Origin: Sorghum bicolor
Taxonomy: Eukaryota; Streptophyta; Magnoliopsida; Poales; Poaceae
Assembly: GCF_000003195.3 (NCBI RefSeq)
Contig: NC_012872.2
Location: forward strand, 57,517,695-57,581,694
Length of the DNA: 64,000 nucleotides
Direction: 5' to 3'
Shown: one piece after another, positions 58,301-64,000 of the stretch
Layout of the letters: each line of letters opens with the position of its first letter
Position numbering within the stretch: position 1 is the stretch's first letter
Made by a program: the position numbers and the translations under genes
The notes under the pieces: generated by a model
The model's input: the letters and a program-made list of their open reading frames with translations, nothing else
Databases searched by the model: none
What the model was told of the DNA's origin: nothing

Positions 58301-58583
58301 GCCTGCATCACCGAGTTTGGGTTCAGGTTGTGTAACTCCACCTCGTAGTGTGGAGGATGGCCCTAATCAGGCGGCCGGCCGGAACCCCGAACCCCCGGTC
58401 TAGGAACGACAGGAAGCACACCACGTAGCCCGGCGGCGGGTTTGGCTCCCTGTTGTTCGCCGAGGGAACGATCCATTCCGGGAACCCGACGTCCTTGAGA
58501 GGACGAAGAATCCCGGCCCTCACGCGCGCCTCCAGCGCGGACTTGGTCACGTTGCTAGGCGGCCACGCCTCAACGCCGGCCAT
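55346..58583 (-). pseudogene. Antisense spliced gene of element 2 (aORF), decayed
   Basis: Homologue of the element 1 antisense gene. Five exons can be placed: 58583-57694, 57622-56902, 56826-56354, 56271-55863 and 55773-55346. If the single missing base is allowed for, the lengths sum to a multiple of three (about 974 codons). Exon 1 has the Transposase_28-like domain (PPGYVVCFLSF, ICEGFLGVPVNWNLWLHLF, AWFYLRNDGGLLPKYSG). Exon 2 is basic/acidic, exon 3 is rich in Pro/Gly, exon 4 is a coiled coil, and exon 5 matches the helical C-terminus (REALHTGVKKALAVV versus RDALHIGVKRAMAVV). Breaks: a 1-nt deletion near 58350, TGA at 57928-57930, TGA at 57290-57292, TAG at 56942-56944 and TAG at 55876-55878. 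It is shorter than the element 1 gene and lacks polyQ. Confidence 0.75.
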
Positions 58584-58709
58584 GGCCCTGGGAGGAAGAG
58601 GAAAGTCTGCGCGATGGAGGTGGAAGAGACGGCGGCAGAAGAAGGGGCAGGAGGCAAAGGTTTTGTGGCGTAGGAGCGAGAGGAAAGAAACCGAAACCCC
58701 AGCGGCCAC

Positions 58710-58716
58710 TTTTATA
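58710..58716 (-). promoter_or_regulatory. TATA box of the element 2 antisense gene
   Basis: TATAAAA on the minus strand, about 130 bp upstream of ATG 58583. It mirrors the TATAAATA at 14503 in element 1. Confidence 0.65.
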
Positions 58717-59854
58717 GAAGGGGGCGAGCCACGACCACGCCCCTACGAGGAAGGCCAAGAGAGAGAGAAAGAGAGCAACCGTCGCCCACTCAGGTGAAAA
58801 ACTCGAAGCGCCAACTCCCTCCGATTCCCGCGCCCGCCGCACGCACGCATTAAATTCGCAGGCAAAACGTCCCGTCCAAACCGGGGCGAGACGGCACAGC
58901 CGTTTCGAGTCCCCACGCGCCGCGCCTCAAAAGGAGCGCCCTGAAAAGTTATGACAGGGCGGTTCCTTCCAAGAGACGCGGCGCCCGACCCCCGCTGACC
59001 AAGCGTCGCATGGAGGTCTCCGTCGGGCGTCAGATTCCGTCTCGCCCGACCCCGACGCGAAAGAACGAGTCTGAAGAGAGCCTTTCAAGGCCCAAAATCC
59101 CCAGGCCATGGCCACCTACGTTCCAGAGGTTGCGAGACTGACCTGCGACACAGGTTCGAACAGTCGCCTCAGGATAACTGAGTGAGGGATGACTGGAGAT
59201 GAGCACAATAGAGGCCAAGGCCCGAACCCTACAGGGAGTCGGCGCATCTTTGCAAGCCATATCCGAGACCCATGCGGGTGTCACGAGAGTGGGATCCCAT
59301 CGAGGGAGGCATCGAGCCCTCGGGACCTAACGAACGGTTCCGACATCCACCGTGACTGCCCTCGGGTACTTTTTGAGATGTGCCCATAAGGCCACTAGCC
59401 GACCCCTATCGAACGGGGCTTGGACATCCACTCGGATCTACCCGCCTGTAGCTCCCGGGAAGCGTCGTCACTCGCCCATCGAGGGTAGTACGGCATGACC
59501 CACCCCTCCTCCGAGCGAAAGGAAGAATGAGGGACGTAATTACAAGACGAGAAAGAACCTGATCGACCCTCGCGGGGAAAGGGCTCGGGGGCTTCCTCGC
59601 ACCATGGGAACAGGCACTACGTGTAAAGAACACGCAACCAATCCCATAAACACTCCAGACTAAAGATGTCAAGGGGTGAAAGCCTTTGAAGGAATAACAC
59701 CATTCCTCCAAAAGGCTCGGGCGCTACACCCGGCGGGTGCGCTCGCGCGCACCCCCCGGCAACAGTAAAAGGCTCCCAATCCGAGTCAACTACAGTCCAC
59801 GGAGAAAGAACCACTAAAGAGGTGACCTCACCTCTTCAGAGGCTCGCGGGCTAC
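58717..59854. other. Element 2 segment between antisense gene and 3' LTR
   Basis: No coding domain. It would hold the upstream region of the antisense gene and ends in the polypurine tract at 59840-59854. Confidence 0.5.
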
Positions 59855-60881
59855 TGTTGGGTACCATAATAAGGGATACCCAAATCAGAGCAACAAAAAA
59901 CGCGAAGAAACATACTAATTATAATCATCAGGGCCTCGGACGCAAGTTCCGACTCGCCCGACCCCTCAGGGCCTCAGACGCAAGTTCCGACTCGTCCGAC
60001 CCCTCAGGGCCTCGGACGCCAGTTCCGACTCGCCCGACCCCCTAGGGCCTCGGACGCAAGTTCCGACTCGCCCGACCTCTCAGGGTCTCGGACGCAAGCT
60101 CCGTTTCACCCGATCTCGTCTAGGCTCGGGTGCCGAACCCCACTCCACCTGGGCAACAAGACTTCCCCCGACATGACGGACGCGACGGCGCCCATAACGC
60201 GGCAGGGCAAGGCGACGACTGTTTCAACCACCCCAGTCACTGTGGCCTTACCTCTGTCACTATACACCCTTACCCCTGTTCACTGTAGCACACTACCGCA
60301 CAGTAGAAAGGGAATGGGTAAGGTAAATCTGCACCACTGTTTGTGGTCATTTCCCACTGTTGATAGGATATGCAGCAGTGCCGGCGATCCGACCCCCGCG
60401 ACCCCTACAGGGTTCGGTAACCCTCTACAGGAGTAGCCATGCAGTCAACCATCCCACAAGGACGAGATGGACCAGCCTCAACAGGGTCGGGACTGTGTTT
60501 TCACCCCTCAATAAAAGAAATCTACTCATGTAAATACCTGGCCTTCCCTTGGGACTATAAAAGGGGAGCCAGGGTTCACAACTGGGGGGCGACAGGTCCA
60601 GAACACGCACACAACACTCCTTCACAGAGCAACAGCCCGCACTCTGTCCACACCAAGCCGAGACCTGGGACTTAGCCCTCTCTCGCAACCAGCTTGTACC
60701 CCCTACTGCAAGCACCTTTGGGTGCAAGGTTATACAGAATTCACCGCTACACTGGACGTAGGGCATCCTTAGCCCGAACCAGTATAAATCCTCTGTGTCT
60801 CACTTGCATCACCATCCAAGCTTGGTCAGTCACGCAGATTTATACTTGTTAGTGCCTAGACCGCGAGTCTAGACGCCGACA
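59855..60881 (+). repeat. Element 2 3' LTR
   Basis: 1027 bp, same ends and TATAAAAGG (60556) as the 5' LTR, but only five 38-bp units (59929-60118). Confidence 0.88.
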
Positions 60882-61453
60882 AGGGGATAATTCAATTACC
60901 AAAATCACCATTATTCTTATACCTTCTATGGTATTTAGAAGGATATCAAAACTTCATTGCTAGCTTTACAATGTACACTTTCTGAGTGTTTATATTATAC
61001 CTTCATGGTATTTAGGATTCCTCATTTTATTTTGTTTTTCTTGGGTCTACATTTACTTCATGGACTAATGGTGTTTTTCAAGAATCGACTGATAAATCCT
61101 TCATGGATTAAATCCTTTAGGGATGTTCTTATTTTTATTGAATAATATTTCTCTTCTATGAGAAATATTCTCTATTACACGAGAGTTTATTATGTGATAT
61201 ACACAATAAGGTAATGTTATTCACTACAAAGTCATTCAATGACTATTCCTTCTAGGACATGCTTTTCTGAAGACTTCAATATTCGTTTAGAAATATATTA
61301 TTCTACCTTAGACTTCTTAATACTTAATATGAAACTTAATTTCTATATGTTGTGATTTCTGTTTTTTAGAAACTATATGGATTTTTATAATCCACTTTAC
61401 TAACTGTACATTTCATATTTATTTATTTTATTTGCTAGAGATATTACAGAACA

Positions 61454-64000
61454 TTTATTTCTTCTTAGTAGGAGATTTAACCTTAATTGCTTTCTTTGTT
61501 GACCTACTAGTATAGTACAGTACTGGTTAACCGTTAACGTCAAAACCGTGGGTAGGTAAAACTCAAAACTGGTACGTTTCCTCTGCAGCGTCAGCACGGG
61601 TGCGGCGTGCTGCCGTTGCATCATCTGCCGCATACTCCTCCTACTGCTCAAGCACACGCATGCATTGAATAGAGCTCTGCAGCGTGGTGACGCACATACC
61701 ACCAGCCCGTGAGGTCACCGGGCAACTGCACTGTACTGTGCACAACAACGTGCATGCCTGAGGGTCACCGGCGGGTCCTGTGCAAAATATATGTATTGCA
61801 GCGCCAGCGCTGACAGGATCACGTAGGTGTACGCACTCGTACTAGTAGTAGTACTGTAGTAGCACGCAGCACAGCCCCCTGCCCGCCGGTACGTGGTACC
61901 ACTCGTACCTAGTACTGCATACTATCGGCGTACTATACTATCGGCGTCCGTCCGGTCGCTTCGATCGGCAGGAGGGGAATGACCATCGGTAGTAGAGTAG
62001 CCCGGCCGTCTGGAGACGCTCGAGACCACCACCACACTACACGCGACATTATGGCTCGAATGCTCGACGGCTTCCGTGCGTGCAGGTGCAGCATGGCATG
62101 GCATGGCTACGGCATCTTTCCGTACGTCACTCTGATGATTCTGATGGGTAGGAGGATCCATCGGCGGATCCACCAGCTTATCATGGTGCCATCATAAGCT
62201 CCGACTCAGTCGCCATGCCATGCCGTATCGCTCTCGCGCCTGCCCGTACTGCTGCAACCCTGTATTCATGTGTAACGTCAAATCGACACGTACTATGAAC
62301 CATACCATGGACCAGCTGTGGCATCGTAGAAGAACGGCGAGAGGAATAAAACGTCGCCATGTCTAGTCCACTGGAAACTTGGGTCTGTCTACACCCCACC
62401 CAAGTATTTTAGAGCCTTCCACCACTCGATTTTTTTTTCCTCAAAATCAAATTAACAAAAATAAGATTATCAAATTAAGCAGATATTTTCTATGGATTGC
62501 AGATGAAAAGATATACATATGGATTCAAAATTAGACATACATACAAATTAAAAAGAACAAATGAACAGAACAAAGAACATACTTACACCAATTCTTAAGT
62601 TACACCAAAATAATCACTCTAACTTTAATATAAATATACTGTAAAATCAATATAAATTCATAATAACTACAATTCAGATGTGGGAAAGAAAGTTTTGCTT
62701 GCAAAGGAAAAACGTGGGTGAGAGGAAGAGATTGATTTGCATGCAGATAGAAAGAGATATTGAATGATTTGCGTGCGGGAGAGATTCACGGAGACACCTG
62801 CTTTGGAGCGCATGGTCTTGCCCGTACTAGCGCGTGGTCTCATATACGTACTCCTACACGGACAGGGCTCGGTGGAGATAAGGATAGAGAAATCGGACGG
62901 CCGAAAAAGATCGAGTGACAAGAGCAGGAGAATTGCTCGAGTGATATATAGATTTAGCGTAAATTTAACTAAACCTATATAGAAAAATATTAGCATCTAT
63001 GCCAGCGAATAATATCATTAGATTAACTATAGAATATATTTTATAGTAAATCTATTGGAAGATGTTATTTTTTTCTATAAACTTGAGTGTACCAATGGCG
63101 CTAACTTTAGCGACCAGCGCAAAGGTGACACCATCACAGTCACTCACTCACTCCAAGGTTTAACCAGGGTACGATCGTCTCCTTTCTTCTTCAAGCACCT
63201 TCTTGGACCAAACATTAAAGTTGTCCTTTACATCGTCGACATTTGTTGCATGGCTGAAGCTTGATGCTACACTACCAATGGTAAGCGAGACACTAAAATC
63301 CCGTAACGGTCCCCAAGAGCACCTTAAAAAAACCCAGCTTGTACAGAAGTAGAAGGCATTAAGATTCAAGAACAAGATATGGGCGCGTTGTTCCTTCCGT
63401 TTTGCCCCTTTATGATTATGATCCGTGCAATTGAATGGTGGCGCCGGTGGGGCGACGCGAGCGGCTGTATGGACGCCTGCCCGATCCCATCAAGACCTTC
63501 CCGTCACGCATTCCTCGGCGGGAAAAGCTCGTGGGCGCAGTGTGGGGACACGGCTGGGAATCGAACGAGCGCCCCCCCGCGGGTTGTCACGTCCGCTGGA
63601 TCGCCCAGGCGCGCCCGAGGCACCGGCACCGGCACCGGCACCGGCGGGCCTGCCGCGCGCGTGACCTCACCTCACACATGACACGCCCACGCCGCTAGCC
63701 GCGTGGCCCTGCACTGCCAGCCGGCCGCAGCGCTTGCATGCTGCGCCTGCGCGCGTGGCCCAGGCGCCCAGCGGCCGGGCACAGACAGGCCTGGCCGGTG
63801 GAGATGACATGAGGCTGACGCCACGCCTTTTCCAGCCCCCTGCGGCCGCGCGGACCTGCGGCTCCGATCCGGCCGTCGCGCTGGCCACTGACCGTCCGTC
63901 CCGTCCCAGCGGACGGTGAATGATTGAGATGATGATGACGAGGTACTTTATCTTTTTCTGCCTCTTATAATCGTCGTCCTTTCCTTTCTTTGTCAGCGCC
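61454..64000. other. Right-hand intergenic stretch, no gene supported
   Basis: AT-rich from about 62430 to 63370 and GC-rich at 63430-63900, with (CGGCAC)n near 63619-63645. Open frames in the GC-rich part overlap in three registers and have no domain. It may be the upstream region of a gene beyond the window; that is not shown. Confidence 0.35.

Larger units (their letters stand above)
47134..60881 (+). mobile_element. Element 2: Tat-type Ty3/gypsy retrotransposon, full length but degenerate
   Basis: 13.7 kb between perfect duplications AGGGG (47129-47133, 60882-60886). LTRs are 1104 and 1027 bp (TGTTGGG...CGCCGACA); the length difference is explained by two extra 38-bp units. The PBS at 48238-48257 is identical to that of element 1; the PPT AGGCTCGCGGGCTAC is at 59840-59854. 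Order: gag, protease, reverse transcriptase, RNase H, integrase on plus; a spliced gene on minus between integrase and the 3' LTR. Coding regions contain at least two frameshifts and several stops in gag-pol, and one frameshift and four stops in the antisense gene, so it is defective in cis. Confidence 0.88.
46119..61448 (-). mobile_element. Probable copia-like solo LTR, split by element 2
   Basis: Joining 46119-47133 to 60887-61448 gives about 1.58 kb with TG...CA ends (TGTTGCTAGC ... ATATTACA) and an imperfect 5-bp flank (AAACA at 46114-46118, GAACA at 61449-61453). On the minus strand TATATATA (near 46265) is followed by an AATAAAG at about 46220. The CTCCCCCTTGGGAAATTACC / CTCATTAAAAACCTTGTG words resemble plant copia LTRs. 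No coding part. The edges and superfamily are inference. Confidence 0.4.

Noticed and set aside
63379..63920. Several open frames in GC-rich sequence at the right end
   Set aside because: Three overlapping frames, simple CGGCAC repeats and no recognisable motif.

Overview
The window is nuclear DNA from a panicoid grass (Sorghum/Saccharum/Miscanthus type). This is an inference from three things: spliced genes with GT-AG introns and monocot GC-rich exons, grass MITEs with GGCCTTGTTTAGTT-type ends, and large nested LTR retrotransposons. No rRNA, tRNA gene or CRISPR array is supported. Gene structures were assembled by hand from splice sites and reading phase.

Host genes. (i) A 144-aa secreted, proline-rich, probably GPI-anchored wall glycoprotein at 9978-10412 (+). 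(ii) A TTP-type tandem CCCH zinc-finger gene at 25232-26431 (-), with a TATA box near 27060 and a probable 5'-UTR intron. (iii) A complete 13-exon chloroplast sodium/metabolite cotransporter gene (BASS1 type, 414 aa) at 34444-40614 (+). (iv) A broken Aurora-kinase gene at 42828-45109 (-) that keeps its first two and last two recognisable exons and has lost its catalytic core.

Mobile DNA makes up most of the rest. At 771-6888 a LINE-type insertion (18-bp target duplication, poly-A tail) is itself split by a 3.9-kb solo LTR (2272-6209, TSD CCGAC). At 12670-23186 a young Ty3/gypsy element of Tat-lineage type (element 1, minus strand, TSD GAAGT) sits inside a Tourist-like MITE. At 47134-60881 a second, older Tat-type element (element 2, plus strand, TSD AGGGG) sits inside a probable copia-like solo LTR. 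A 273-bp TRIM/SMART-like mini-retrotransposon lies at 23974-24246. Foldback elements lie at 31916-32692 and 42164-42606, and MITEs are scattered throughout.

The most notable content is in the two Tat-type elements. Each carries, between integrase and the 3' LTR and on the strand opposite gag-pol, a spliced gene with its own TATA box. In element 1 this antisense gene (14643-18948, six exons, 1302 aa) has no stop or frameshift, although the element has lost most of gag plus protease, reverse transcriptase and most of RNase H. Its integrase frame is also intact. In element 2 the homologous gene (five exons) has one frameshift and four in-frame stops. Most of the stops there and in its gag-pol look like C-to-T changes at methylatable cytosines. 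Two further structural signals deserve attention: a run of short hairpins with a constant TGCT loop and co-varying stems in the solo LTR, and a 38-bp tandem repeat that differs in copy number (7 versus 5) between the two LTRs of element 2.
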